Shown piece after piece: positions 1 to 8,236 of a DNA stretch of 64,000 nt (positions are counted from its first letter, which is position 1; each line of letters starts with the position of its first letter). Source of the DNA: Nocardioides sp. Soil805. Its GTDB lineage: Bacteria > Actinomycetota > Actinomycetes > Propionibacteriales > Nocardioidaceae. Location of the stretch: NCBI RefSeq assembly GCF_001429625.1, contig NZ_LMSU01000004.1:1-64000 (forward strand), written 5' to 3'. The translations under genes and the position numbers were made by a program. The notes beneath the pieces are model-generated. The model was not told the origin of the DNA. It saw only the letters and a program-made list of their open reading frames with translations, and did not search any database.

Positions 1-1
1 G

Positions 2-478
2 ACCCGTGCGGGTGCGGGTGATTGCACGGTGCCCTCGAGCCTGATCCTTCCCGGCGGTTCGGAGCCGCACTGGTCTTCCGCGCCCCTCAGCGCACCCGAC
101 CCCGGTCCCGGCCCGGGCCCCGGTCCCGGCCCCGGCCCCGGTCCCGGCCCGGGCCCCGGCCCCGGTACGGGCTCTGGGACGGGAACCGGGACCGGCACTG
201 GCGCGGTCTTGTTGAACACGAAGCGTCCCGTCATCTCGGGAAAGGCTCGGACAGGCCGGAAGCTCAAGGCCTCCACAGGCTTGTGGTCGTTGCCGGGCGC
301 GAGCTTTGCCTTCCAGTGGCTGCGCAACGGCAAGAAGATCAGCGGGCGGACAGGGAAGAGCCAGACCTACCGACTGGTGCGCGCCGACCGCCGGAAGAAG
401 CTGAGCGTCCGCGTGACGGCAACGCTGTCTGGACGCAGCCAGACCGCGACGAGCCGGGCGGTCAAGGTGAAGCGCTGA
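2..478 (+). CDS. C-terminal part of a secreted/surface protein with Pro-Gly linker and Ig-like tail (5' end outside window)
   Basis: The frame is open to the left window edge, so this is the 3' part of a larger gene; a GTG at 29 is probably internal. A run of Pro-Gly pairs followed by Gly-Thr pairs (about 95-210) forms a flexible linker, encoded by near-tandem GC repeats. After it comes one roughly 85-residue repeat of the kind common at the ends of actinobacterial secreted proteins, with the recognisable pieces RPVISGKARTG, FAFQWLRNGKKI and LSVRVTATLSG. Such repeats are taken to be Ig-like structural or wall-associated modules. The catalytic or binding part lies outside the window, so function is unknown. 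Confidence 0.7.
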   Translation, partial: TRAGAGDCTVPSSLILPGGSEPHWSSAPLSAPDPGPGPGPGPGPGPGPGPGPGPGTGSGTGTGTGTGAVLLNTKRPVISGKARTGRKLKASTGLWSLPGASFAFQWLRNGKKISGRTGKSQTYRLVRADRRKKLSVRVTATLSGRSQTATSRAVKVKR

Positions 479-496
479 CGGCCATCCCCCCGACGA

Positions 497-528
497 ACCC
501 CGCCGTCCCAGCATCGTGACGGCGGGGT
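497..528 (+). terminator. Strong hairpin after the surface-protein gene
   Basis: A perfect 11-bp stem (497-507 pairs with 518-528) with a 10-nt loop begins 19 bp after the stop codon at 478. There is no T-run after it, as is usual for high-GC actinobacterial terminators. Position and stem strength make termination the natural reading. Confidence 0.7.
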
Positions 529-751
529 CTGTCGGCACAGCCGCAGCAGGACCGCAGCACCACTCCACCGGCGCCGGCGACGCTGTCCGTGCAGGACACG
601 GCACCCCCGGAGTCGTCCCGGCCCGGTGGTGCTCTCGCCATCAGGCGACGCGCGGTGTGATCCTCGACCGCCGGTGCTGCTCACAGGCGAGAGGTCACTC
701 GTGGATGGGCCTCGCCAGGAGGCCGCACCGGACGGTTCAAGGAGGAGAGCA

Positions 752-1465
752 GTGCCAGGCTACAGCCGCATCCTCTCTTGGAGTGGTGGCAATGACGCCG
801 CCTTCGTGCTCGACGAGCACCACGACGCGCTGCTGACCACCTACGACGAGGGCACCGCTCACCTCCCGCACACCCAGGTGATGCCTCTCGATGCGGCTCT
901 GGCCCAGAGTGACAGCCTCGGTCTGCCAGTAGTCGCGGTTCCGATCCCGAGTCCGGGGGACGCGCCGTTGTACGCCGAACGGATGCGCGAGGCGGTCAAC
1001 CAGTTCTCCCCGCGCGCACACATCGACTTCGGTGATCTGATCCTGGACGACCTCCGAGCAGACCGCGAGGCTGCGCTGAAGCGTGCAGGCTTCTGCGCAC
1101 AGTTCCCCGGATGGAGCGTTGACAGTGCCGACCGTCGCAACCAGATCACCGAGGCCGGGATAGGTGCGGTCGTCGTGTCACTGGACACGCGCGTACGGTC
1201 ACCGGACCTGCTCGGGCAGTCCTTCGACGCGTCTTTCGCAGGCGCGCTGACCGCGGGCGTGGACCCGTGTCGGCAGCGCGGTGAGTTCCAGACCTTTGTC
1301 CTGAATCACCCGCGTTTCAGCTTCCCGATCCCGTGGCACGGTGGGGACATCGTCCATGAAGGCGACTTCGCGATGCTCCGGCCACACATGTTGTGGCAGG
1401 ACCACCCGGGTTCCAAGCCTGCGCCCGCGGGCTCGTGCGCGGGTGCGGCTCGCCACCCGTCGTGA
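752..1465 (+). CDS. Diphthine-ammonia-ligase-like PP-loop ATP-binding protein with an altered P-loop
   Basis: The 237-residue product matches the layout of the short bacterial diphthine-ammonia-ligase-like family (adenine nucleotide alpha-hydrolase fold). It has an N-terminal PP-loop (ILSWSGGNDAAF), then LLTTYDE, then FGDLILDDLRADRE, then the conserved C-terminal stretch GVDPCRQRGEFQTFV. The usual SGGKDS has become SGGNDA, losing the lysine and serine that contact the pyrophosphate. ATP use may therefore be weakened or changed. Bacteria do not make diphthamide, so the real substrate is unknown. The GTG start at 752 was chosen because an AAGGAGGA ribosome site sits at 739-746. The stop overlaps the ATG of the MFS gene (ATGA), indicating translational coupling. 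Confidence 0.75.
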   Translation: MPGYSRILSWSGGNDAAFVLDEHHDALLTTYDEGTAHLPHTQVMPLDAALAQSDSLGLPVVAVPIPSPGDAPLYAERMREAVNQFSPRAHIDFGDLILDDLRADREAALKRAGFCAQFPGWSVDSADRRNQITEAGIGAVVVSLDTRVRSPDLLGQSFDASFAGALTAGVDPCRQRGEFQTFVLNHPRFSFPIPWHGGDIVHEGDFAMLRPHMLWQDHPGSKPAPAGSCAGAARHPS

Positions 1466-2772
1466 TGAGGTTTCTGAGGAGGAGCAGACCAACAGCCGTC
1501 CGTCAGCAGTCGCCACCTTGGCCGCACAAGTTCACTGTGCTGCGCCGGAGCGTGGTTCTCTCGGCACTCGGTGCAGGTATGTCCGTCGTGGTCTTCCCCT
1601 ACCTCGCCTACCAGGCGACCACGGACGCACGGCAAGTGGCGCTCCTCTCGCTGCTTCCCCACAGTGGATGGCTCGCACTCGGTCCCTTGGCGCAGCGTGC
1701 CGTTCGCACGCTCGGAACGTGGGGCAGCCTCATCGTGGGCGACGCGCTCAAGGGTGCGGCGGCCTGCTTGCTGGCGATCGCGAGCTGGCAAGAACTTCCA
1801 TCTCTGGTGCAGCTGCTCGTCGCGGGATGCGCCATGGCGCTCGCCTCGCCCCTCCAGGACGTGGCTGCCACCGTCGCCGTTGCGAGGACGGTGCCGAAGG
1901 AGCACCTGACACGCGCGAACTCACGGATCCAGGTACCGGTGATTGCGGTGCTCTTCCTTGCCGCCCCGCCTCTCGGAGGAGCGCTTCTCGGTGTCGCCCC
2001 GTGGTTGCCGTGGAGCGTCGCGGTGGTCGCGCATGTGTCGGCCCTGATGTGCATCAGCACGGCCGTTCACTGGCGTCGTGGTCGATCAGTCGTCAACGCT
2101 GCCGCATCTGGTCCCGTGGCGGATCGGGGCCGGAGATCGGACTCTGCCCACGTGGCCGCCTCGCGTGACACGTCGTCGAACCTGCCACCAGCCCGCGTCG
2201 CCCCGACGATCCGCTGGCTCCTCGCTCCCGTAGCACGAGACTGGACTCCGCTGCTGGCGCTGGCTGTGGTGGTCACGGCACTCGCGTCTGGGTCAGCCGA
2301 GCTGATGGTCTTCCTTGCCGAGGAGACCCTGAACGGTGGCGTGTTGACCCTTGCGTCGATCACCACCAGCTTGGCGGTGGGCGGCCTCGCAGCGACGGCT
2401 GCGGCACCCGCCATCTCGCGGCGCATCACCTTCCGCGCTGCATCGCTCGCAGCCACTGCGCTGATCGCCGCGGAGTTCGCGGTCTTCGCCTCCACAGCGA
2501 ACCTCGCAGCCGTGCTCGTGATGGCTCTTGTCGGTAGCGCCGCCAACAGCGGATGGCACGTGATGGTGGTGGCTCACGTGCAAGCACACGCCCCTCCACA
2601 CCGTCTGCCGTCCATCGTGTCGATCTACAGGACGACCGCAGCATGGATGACACCCACGTACGCCCTGCTCGCTGGAACGATCACCCACCTGCACGGGTTG
2701 GATTCAGCGTTCGCCTTCACGGCGCTGGCCGCAGCTCTGTGCGCTGTCGCGGCATGGACGACAACTCGGTAG
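1465..2772 (+). CDS. MFS transporter (EntS/MFS_3-like exporter)
   Basis: The 435-residue product has about twelve hydrophobic segments in two bundles of six, separated by a polar loop near residues 205-245, which fits the major facilitator superfamily. Positions such as the first helix (ALGAGMSVVVFPYLAY) and the central loop resemble the MFS_3 group of drug and siderophore exporters. The substrate cannot be read from sequence. The start ATG overlaps the upstream stop as ATGA, so it is co-translated with the PP-loop protein. The pairing suggests export or detoxification of something the PP-loop enzyme acts on, but this is inference. It converges on the chitinase-like gene with a 79-bp gap. Confidence 0.8.
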   Translation: MRFLRRSRPTAVRQQSPPWPHKFTVLRRSVVLSALGAGMSVVVFPYLAYQATTDARQVALLSLLPHSGWLALGPLAQRAVRTLGTWGSLIVGDALKGAAACLLAIASWQELPSLVQLLVAGCAMALASPLQDVAATVAVARTVPKEHLTRANSRIQVPVIAVLFLAAPPLGGALLGVAPWLPWSVAVVAHVSALMCISTAVHWRRGRSVVNAAASGPVADRGRRSDSAHVAASRDTSSNLPPARVAPTIRWLLAPVARDWTPLLALAVVVTALASGSAELMVFLAEETLNGGVLTLASITTSLAVGGLAATAAAPAISRRITFRAASLAATALIAAEFAVFASTANLAAVLVMALVGSAANSGWHVMVVAHVQAHAPPHRLPSIVSIYRTTAAWMTPTYALLAGTITHLHGLDSAFAFTALAAALCAVAAWTTTR

Positions 2773-2851
2773 CAGCACAGTGGTCGGCGCCCACAGCTGG
2801 ACGCGGTCGCTGCCGGTCCAGAAGGTCGTCCAGGCAGAGCGCGGCGAGCGA

Positions 2852-4666
2852 TCAGCTCAGGAACGCCCGCTTCACGGCATCGAGGAGCGGGTTCGACTGC
2901 GAGCGAGGCACCCAGCCGTAGTTCAGCGTCCAGATGATGGTTCCGCCGGCGCCCGTCTCCTTGACCCAGTCGCCCTTGGCCTGGATCGACTGCTCGTCCT
3001 CGTAGGAGAGGAAGCCCGCGGGGAGGCGGTCGTCGTCGAGGGGGTGCTGCGGGTTGGTGGGGGGGACGTAGCCCGACGCCCCGTACTGCTCGTAGGTGCG
3101 GTAGGTGGACTGCGCCTCAGCATCCCAGTGCCGGGTGCCGTGGGTGAGGTAGCCCATCCGGTCCAGAGCGCCGTAGGCGAGGTCGTCGTCCTTGGTCTCC
3201 CAGATGTCGTTGCTGTTCGTGTTCTGGCGTGGGCCGGTGACGTCAGGGCCCCAGTAGATGCCGTAGAAGCCGATCCCGAGGCCGATACGGTCGCGTGGCA
3301 CCCCAGCAGCCACGTAGGCATCGATGCTTGAGGCGATGTCCACCGGATGCGTGGCGGTGGCGCCGGTGAGGGCCCCGGAGAACCACGAGTCCCACTCGGC
3401 TCCGTTGTAGGTGGTGCCGATGCCGTAGGACATCAGGTTGTACTGGTCGACGGCGTTCGCGATGTCCGCCTGCCACTGTGGAGCCTTCCCGTCCTCCAGC
3501 TGGTAGTTGAGATTGAGCGGGTAACCCGGGAAGGTCACCAGCAGCGGGTCCCCGGCGAATCGCTCGCGGGTGGCGGCCTCCGCCCGGAGATCGGCGATCA
3601 GCGCCATCAGCCGACGGCGGGCCTCGGTCGCAGCCACGGGGGCCTGACCGGCTGCCTCGCCGCACCCTGCATCGCCGCTGAGACAGTTCTCCCAGTCGAG
3701 GTCGATGCCGTCGTAGTCGTGCTGGACGAGGTAGTCCACGACGTTCTCCACGAATCGTGGACGGACGGCGTCATCGGTGGACAACATGAAGCCGCGGCCG
3801 TCCAGGCCGTCACCGCCGAGCATCAGGAGGGCCTCCGCGCCCGTGTCGTGGGCTCGGTCGACGAGATAGTCCTCGACGCTGCGGCCGCTGCCATCGGGGG
3901 CGCGTCCGCTCCGGTGACCGGATCCGGCTCCGGGTACGAGGTCGCCGGGCACGTAGGGGTAGCCGGGATAGTTGAGGTCGTCGGGCTCACCCTCCAGGGA
4001 ACCTCCGCCCGGAGCGACGCGACCGAACACGAAGTGCGTCATGGCACTCATATCGACGTCCTCGGGGGCAAGCATGTCCCCGACTTCCCAGAACCAGCCG
4101 GCGTAGTAGCCGGTCACCCAGGGACTGCCCTGGGGCTGCTGCGTCGGATGCTGCGTCGGAGTGGTGGTGGGTGTCTGGGAAGGCGTGGGGGTCGGCGACG
4201 CCGTCGGGGCGTCCGTCCCGACCGGCATGAGAACCTGGACGGGACTGATCCATGCCCGGAGCCGGACCACCTTCAGGACGCGTCGCCCGTCCACCATCGC
4301 AGCGATGCGCACCGCAGTCCTGGGAGCGCGGACGCGGTACGGGGTGGGCCCGCTGACGGGCCGGGGGTGATAGGCCACGCGACCGGACCGCCGCGACCTA
4401 GCACGAGACTCGGTCCGCCACCCCTGCGAGCCCAGCCGTTGGAGTTGGGTGAGGCGCCGCACCCGGCGGACCGTTCGGCTGTCCCCGATCACCGAGGCGA
4501 CACGCGTGGGGACCTTCACGCGGACGGCGACCTGCGCCGTGCGCTGCGGCGGAGCGGATGCGCCGGATGACTGGGTCATGGCCGCTAGCGGCGGGGCCAA
4601 GACGACAGCGATGAGCGCGACCACCAACGTGGTGACGGTCCGTGACGGATGGCGAGCGTTTTGCAT
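2852..4666 (-). CDS. Secreted glycoside hydrolase family 18 (chitinase-like)
   Basis: The 604-residue protein begins with a signal peptide (basic start, then TTLVVALIAVVLA). An N-terminal domain of about 130 residues rich in Arg and Val follows, then a Pro/Thr/Ser-rich linker near residues 165-190, then a GH18 barrel to the C-terminus. The family signature DGIDLDWE is intact, with Glu326 the predicted acid catalyst. GYYAGWF at the barrel start and YNLMSYG further on are typical GH18 strands. It probably cleaves beta-1,4-GlcNAc polymers outside the cell. The ATG at 4664-4666 was preferred over an in-frame codon 32 residues upstream because it gives the signal peptide and is preceded by GGAGAGG. 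A 48-bp piece of this gene recurs at 6778-6825. Confidence 0.88.
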   Translation of the reverse strand: MQNARHPSRTVTTLVVALIAVVLAPPLAAMTQSSGASAPPQRTAQVAVRVKVPTRVASVIGDSRTVRRVRRLTQLQRLGSQGWRTESRARSRRSGRVAYHPRPVSGPTPYRVRAPRTAVRIAAMVDGRRVLKVVRLRAWISPVQVLMPVGTDAPTASPTPTPSQTPTTTPTQHPTQQPQGSPWVTGYYAGWFWEVGDMLAPEDVDMSAMTHFVFGRVAPGGGSLEGEPDDLNYPGYPYVPGDLVPGAGSGHRSGRAPDGSGRSVEDYLVDRAHDTGAEALLMLGGDGLDGRGFMLSTDDAVRPRFVENVVDYLVQHDYDGIDLDWENCLSGDAGCGEAAGQAPVAATEARRRLMALIADLRAEAATRERFAGDPLLVTFPGYPLNLNYQLEDGKAPQWQADIANAVDQYNLMSYGIGTTYNGAEWDSWFSGALTGATATHPVDIASSIDAYVAAGVPRDRIGLGIGFYGIYWGPDVTGPRQNTNSNDIWETKDDDLAYGALDRMGYLTHGTRHWDAEAQSTYRTYEQYGASGYVPPTNPQHPLDDDRLPAGFLSYEDEQSIQAKGDWVKETGAGGTIIWTLNYGWVPRSQSNPLLDAVKRAFLS

Positions 4667-4977
4667 GTGACGTCCTCTCCCAGGTCCCGACGTGTGGCGG
4701 TCGGCGCTGCGCGCATCCTCGAGCACGTCACTGCGAGCGGACTGGGGCCGGTCGCGGGGCACTGAACGTTCTTCGTCTGCGCCCCACCACTATGAGCCGG
4801 GCCGCGGCTGCGTCGACGACCCAGCATCGCCGCGGGTGTGCCTGGGCCCTCCCAGCGAACCCACGTCACGTCTGGCGTGGGCGTCCCCGAGCGGTCGTCA
4901 CAGTCGGGTCGCAGTGGACGAGGGCAGGATGTGGGGACATCAATCACAAGCCGCAGGGCGATCAGGAGGAAGAAGCG
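4667..4977. promoter_or_regulatory. Divergent intergenic region, chitinase / thioredoxin
   Basis: These 311 bp separate two divergently read genes and must carry both promoters. I see ribosome binding sites close to each gene (GGAGAGG before the chitinase start, AGGAGGAAGAA before thioredoxin) but no clear operator palindrome, hairpin or extra gene. Confidence 0.5.
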
Positions 4978-5304
4978 ATGTCCACTGTCAGCTCCGTCAC
5001 CGACACCACGTTCGCGGAGGAGGTGTTGGGGTCCGATGTCCCCGTGCTGGTCGACTTCTGGGCCCCGTGGTGCGGCCCCTGCTTGCAGATCGCGCCGATC
5101 CTGGAGGAGATCGCGGCGGAGAAGGTCGGGCTGCTGCGGGTGGTCAAGCTCAACGTCGACGAGAATCCGCTGACCGCGTCCCACTACCGAGTGACGGGAA
5201 TGCCCACTCTCAACGTCTACCGTGACGGGGAGGTCGTCGCCGAGATCCGTGGTGCCAGGCCCAAGTCGGCGTTGCTCCGACTGCTCGATCCGGTCGTCGG
5301 CTGA
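4978..5304 (+). CDS. trxA: Thioredoxin
   Basis: A 108-residue single-domain thioredoxin, the normal family length. The active site is FWAPWCGPC, with Cys32 and Cys35 as the redox pair. The cis-proline loop (GMPTLNVYRDGE) and the buried aspartate in VDFWAPW are present. It reduces disulfides in the cytoplasm using electrons from thioredoxin reductase; no reductase gene is adjacent. The start is fixed by a strong AGGAGGAAGAA site just upstream. It appears to be transcribed alone, since the next 80 bp downstream lead into a pseudogene. Confidence 0.93.
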   Translation: MSTVSSVTDTTFAEEVLGSDVPVLVDFWAPWCGPCLQIAPILEEIAAEKVGLLRVVKLNVDENPLTASHYRVTGMPTLNVYRDGEVVAEIRGARPKSALLRLLDPVVG

Positions 5305-5382
5305 TCCAGGAACCTGAACCACCGACGGGGACGGCTCACGGACATCGACCAGCCATATGGCGGGCACGATTCCTACTGCGAC

Positions 5383-5565
5383 ATGGGTTTCCCGAACGTC
5401 CTGCAGCTCCAAGTGAGACACGACGACGAGTGGGTCCTTGCGTTCCGCCAAACCCGACCCTTCTGGGTGAACCACGCCGTAGTGGCCCCGAGGGGCGCTA
5501 CCAGGACTCGAAGCACCTCCACGTCCACATCCACAGAGCGACGAACCCACCATTTCCTGATCTGA
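5383..5565 (+). pseudogene. HIT-family protein pseudogene, copy 1
   Basis: One reading frame gives an N-terminal HIT-like stretch (LQVRHDDEWVLAFRQ, then PFWVNHAVV). Another frame, directly after, gives the histidine-triad region RYQDSKHLHVHIH. The middle of the domain is deleted and the two parts lie in different frames, so no working protein is made. HIT proteins are nucleotide hydrolases or transferases that use the HxHxH triad seen here. A 21-nt block at 5496-5516 is identical to 7095-7115 in a second HIT remnant downstream. Recognition rests on the motif and the matched order of pieces in both copies. Confidence 0.6.
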
Positions 5566-5784
5566 GGAGCTCGCGACACCGCAGGGTTGGCGAACGTCGG
5601 GTGCCGAGTCGCGACCGGAGACGGATGCCGTGGTGACGACCCACCCGCTTCAGGGACTGCGACGTGCCCAAGTACCCCGTCGCAGGTTGTCGAGGTTACG
5701 TGCCAGACGGCGATCGGGCGGGGCTCTGCGGGACAGGCCAGTCCTGCAGGTGCTGCTCGGGTCCGGGCGTTCGGATCCGGCCCG

Positions 5785-6507
5785 TCACGTGAGGTTGAGT
5801 CCGCCGTCGAGCACGATGACCTCACCGGTGACGTACGGGTGGGAGACGAGCGACGCGATGATGTCGGCCACGTCCTCAGGTGTTGCTGCGCGACGCATCG
5901 GCGCGTGCTCACGCCACAGGTCCTGGGCCTGGGTCCACGATGCCGTCATCGGCGTGTCCACCAGGCCGGGCGCGACTGCATTGACTCGCACGTCCGGGCC
6001 GAGCGCAGCGGCCATCAGGCGGGTGACGTGGTTCAGGGCCGCCTTGCTGGCGGCGTACGGCACGGACGAGCCCTTGGGCCGCACGCCGGCATGGCTGGTG
6101 ACGTTGACGACGCATCCGCCTGCCCGTGCGAGGAAGGGTGTCGCCGCAGTGCCCACCGCCCAAGGAGCGATGAGGTTCACCTCGAGGATGCGGCGCCACA
6201 CGTCGGGAGACGCGGTCGCCATGTCGGCGTGGGGGATGGGCCAGCTGATGCCGGCGTTGTTCACCAGGACGTCGAGCCGACCGAGGGTGGTCAGGGCGCC
6301 GCCGACCGCCACAGCCGCACTGTCGGCATCGGCGAGATCCGCCTGGAGGTAGGTTCCGTCCAGCTCCTGGGCGAGCCGCTCACCGGCGTCCCGGCTCTGT
6401 CCCGAATGCACGATCACGTGCATGCCGTCCCTGGCAAGGCGGCGCGCGACGCCTTCGCCGATGCCGGAGGTGCTGCCAGTGACGAGGGCGATCTTGCGGT
6501 CCGACAT
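5785..6507 (-). CDS. Short-chain dehydrogenase/reductase (FabG-like)
   Basis: The 240-residue product is a classical SDR: TGSTSGIGEG is the Rossmann cofactor motif, NNAG follows the fourth strand, a serine lies in VTSHAG, and YAASK is the catalytic Tyr-Lys pair. The C-terminal APGLVDTPM and the final VLDGG match FabG and related ketoreductases. It probably reduces a keto group or oxidises an alcohol with NAD(P)H. The substrate is not evident. The gene lies alone, flanked on both sides by decayed copies of a HIT gene, so its context gives no pathway. Confidence 0.88.
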   Translation of the reverse strand: MSDRKIALVTGSTSGIGEGVARRLARDGMHVIVHSGQSRDAGERLAQELDGTYLQADLADADSAAVAVGGALTTLGRLDVLVNNAGISWPIPHADMATASPDVWRRILEVNLIAPWAVGTAATPFLARAGGCVVNVTSHAGVRPKGSSVPYAASKAALNHVTRLMAAALGPDVRVNAVAPGLVDTPMTASWTQAQDLWREHAPMRRAATPEDVADIIASLVSHPYVTGEVIVLDGGLNLT

Positions 6508-6675
6508 GGGGGGAGCGTAGGGGGCCGAGTGCGGTGTCGCTGCGCCGCTACTGGATCGAGGTCATGTCCGTCCGAGCCGGTCGACCTCGCCCCCTGTGGC
6601 CCCGTCCCTGGCGGTGACCTGGGCCCACTCGCGCGAGTGTCGTCCCCAGGGAGCCCCGCCCGGTCGGCGCTCAGC

Positions 6676-6759
6676 TCAGGGAATCGTCACGACGACCTTG
6701 GCCAGGGCGTGACCTGCATCCATTCCAGCGTGCGCGCACGCGAGGTCGCCGAGCGGCTA
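6676..6759 (-). pseudogene. C-terminal remnant of a zinc-type alcohol dehydrogenase/quinone oxidoreductase
   Basis: About 27 codons read leftward end in AGMDAGHALAKVVVTIP and a stop. This is the usual last strand of medium-chain NADP-dependent oxidoreductases, where a helix is followed by GHxxGKVVV. A stop codon sits immediately upstream, and the rest of the gene is gone. It is a dead fragment in a 660-bp zone of decay between the SDR gene and the secreted-protein gene at 7174. Confidence 0.5.
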
Positions 6760-6777
6760 GGTGACTGCCTGCGAGGC

Positions 6778-6825
6778 CCTCGACGCTGCGGCCGCTGCCA
6801 TCGGGAGCTCGTCCGCTCCGGAGAC
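6778..6825. repeat. 48-bp copy of part of the GH18 gene
   Basis: The first 28 bases are identical to 3871-3898 inside the chitinase-like gene, and the next 20 match 3903-3918 and surroundings with about four differences. Both copies have the same strand orientation. The copy has no coding role here and lies next to other gene debris. Confidence 0.7.
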
Positions 6826-6869
6826 CTGGCGACGACCGCTACGGAGACGCGGCCGTCGGCCGCGTCTCA

Positions 6870-7135
6870 CGGCTTCGGGTCGAGCACGACGGCGACTGGG
6901 TCCAGGCGCTCCACCACTCATGCCTCCTTCTGGAGTGTCACATCGTCGTGGTCCCCGGCAAGTACATCGGGTTCGCTGGCGACCGTGGGTCCGGGCGCCG
7001 AGGAGTCGGTGCGACGGCTCCCGGAGGTCGTCGGGGATCTTGCGTCGGACATTGAAAGCCGTGACGAGAGGCTGCCGTCGTTACCAACCTCGGTCGCTAC
7101 CAGGACTCGAAGCACTTACACATCCGCAGTCGCAG
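6870..7135 (+). pseudogene. HIT-family protein pseudogene, copy 2
   Basis: Three frame-shifted pieces can be laid end to end on a HIT domain. They are VEHDGDWVQALHH then LLECHIVVVPGKYIG (6879 on), then SLATVGPGAEESVRRLPEVV in another frame (about 6960-7080), then VVTNLGRYQDSKHLH back in the first frame (about 7080-7120). An in-frame stop follows the first piece. The triad region is only partly kept (HLHIR instead of HLHVH). The start and the triad share sequence blocks with copy 1 at 5413-5516. Because the middle is present here and deleted in copy 1, the two decayed independently. Confidence 0.6.
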
Positions 7136-7173
7136 CGCAGCGCCGTCCCAGCACTCGGCTGTCTCCTGCTTCC

Positions 7174-8220
7174 ATGACGCTCAGATCCCGTGCCAGAGTC
7201 CTCGTTGTTGCTTGCCTCCTCGTCACCTCCCTTGCACTGATGGCCGGGGGAGGCGTCGCCGGCGCGATGGCCGCGACCAACGATGGCCCTCACCAGGTCG
7301 ACCGCCCGAAGGCCGTCGAGAAGCGCTACCTCTACAGCGCCACGTTCACCGCCTCGGTCACCCAGGACCTCAAGATCGTCTACCCCGGCTTCAACAACGA
7401 GGAGGAGTGGCACCTGTCGGCATCCATCGCCGGTGTCCACCCTGCGCTGGAGGTGTCGACGGAGAATAGTGAGCTGGTCCCGCGATCCACCAGGTCGAGG
7501 GTGACGGTCCAGAGTGCCAGGGCGACGACGAGCCTCCGGACCGACGATGGGCGCGTGACGTCCAACTGCGAGGGTTCCACGGTCGAGATCGGGGGCAGGC
7601 CCACGCCCGTTCCGGGGCTACTGTTCGGCTCCAATGAGTTCCTGGCATACGGCGCGCTCGCATTCCCGACCACGTGCACCGACAACCAGGGTGGGCCCCC
7701 CGGTACGGGCACCTATTTCCTCCCGAAGCTGGACGCCGAGCTGACCCCGACGAGCGGTGAGCCCGGCGACGCACTCCTGACCTACGCAATCGATGGGGCT
7801 GTGGGCACAGCTCCGCTCCAGTACGAGCTGCTTTGCCCGGGATACGAGGAAGGCCCCAGCAACACGTGCGCCTACCAGATCCGGGGCACGCTCAAGCTCA
7901 AGCTCATCAAGGAGATCGTCGCCCCCACGGGGGCGTCCAAGGGGGCCTCGGTCACGCCGGGCGCCACCAAGGCCGCCGTGCTGGTCCAGTGCCCCGCGGC
8001 CTGCCGCGCGGAGATCGAGGTGATGCCCCTGCGGGGCAGCCCGCGGGTGCTCGCGCGCGACACAGTCTCGCTCGTCCCGGGCAAGCGTTCCTCGGTGCAG
8101 GTGCCGATCCCCAAGAAGAACCGTCGCCCGGCGGTCCGGTCGGGTGGCGTCCGCATCAGGATCACCTACCGCATCCCGCTCGCGGGAGCGTTCTCCGAGG
8201 AGCGGCGCGCGCTGCTCTGA
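7174..8220 (+). CDS. Secreted protein of unknown function
   Basis: The 348-residue product starts with a clear signal peptide (ARVLVVACLLVTSLALMAGGG, cleavage after about residue 33). The mature part is beta-rich with four or more cysteines in pairs (STVEIGG preceded by NCEG; TTCTD; CPGYEEGPSNTC; CPAACRAEI), suggesting disulfides outside the cell. The last 80 residues (VLVQCPAACRAEIEV to RIRITYRI) resemble the basic beta-sandwich tails common in this group's exported proteins. I do not recognise a catalytic domain. A strong hairpin follows the gene. Confidence 0.7.
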   Translation: MTLRSRARVLVVACLLVTSLALMAGGGVAGAMAATNDGPHQVDRPKAVEKRYLYSATFTASVTQDLKIVYPGFNNEEEWHLSASIAGVHPALEVSTENSELVPRSTRSRVTVQSARATTSLRTDDGRVTSNCEGSTVEIGGRPTPVPGLLFGSNEFLAYGALAFPTTCTDNQGGPPGTGTYFLPKLDAELTPTSGEPGDALLTYAIDGAVGTAPLQYELLCPGYEEGPSNTCAYQIRGTLKLKLIKEIVAPTGASKGASVTPGATKAAVLVQCPAACRAEIEVMPLRGSPRVLARDTVSLVPGKRSSVQVPIPKKNRRPAVRSGGVRIRITYRIPLAGAFSEERRALL

Positions 8221-8236
8221 CCCGGACCGGACCGCT

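Noticed and set aside
95..210. Pro-Gly coding GC repeats considered as a microsatellite or CRISPR-like array
   Set aside because: Units are 2-6 codons without spacers and are in frame with a surface-protein linker; a protein repeat explains them fully.
3347..4570. 407-codon plus-strand open frame opposite the chitinase gene
   Set aside because: This is the mirror frame of a real GH18 gene with signal peptide and catalytic motif; its Gly/Val/Arg-rich text has no domain.
5587..7173. Long open frame upstream of and in frame with the secreted-protein gene (total 877 codons to 8220)
   Set aside because: The part before 7174 is antisense to the SDR gene and crosses HIT and GH18 debris. Its translation is low-complexity Arg/Gly/Ala text, and the signal peptide starts at 7174.
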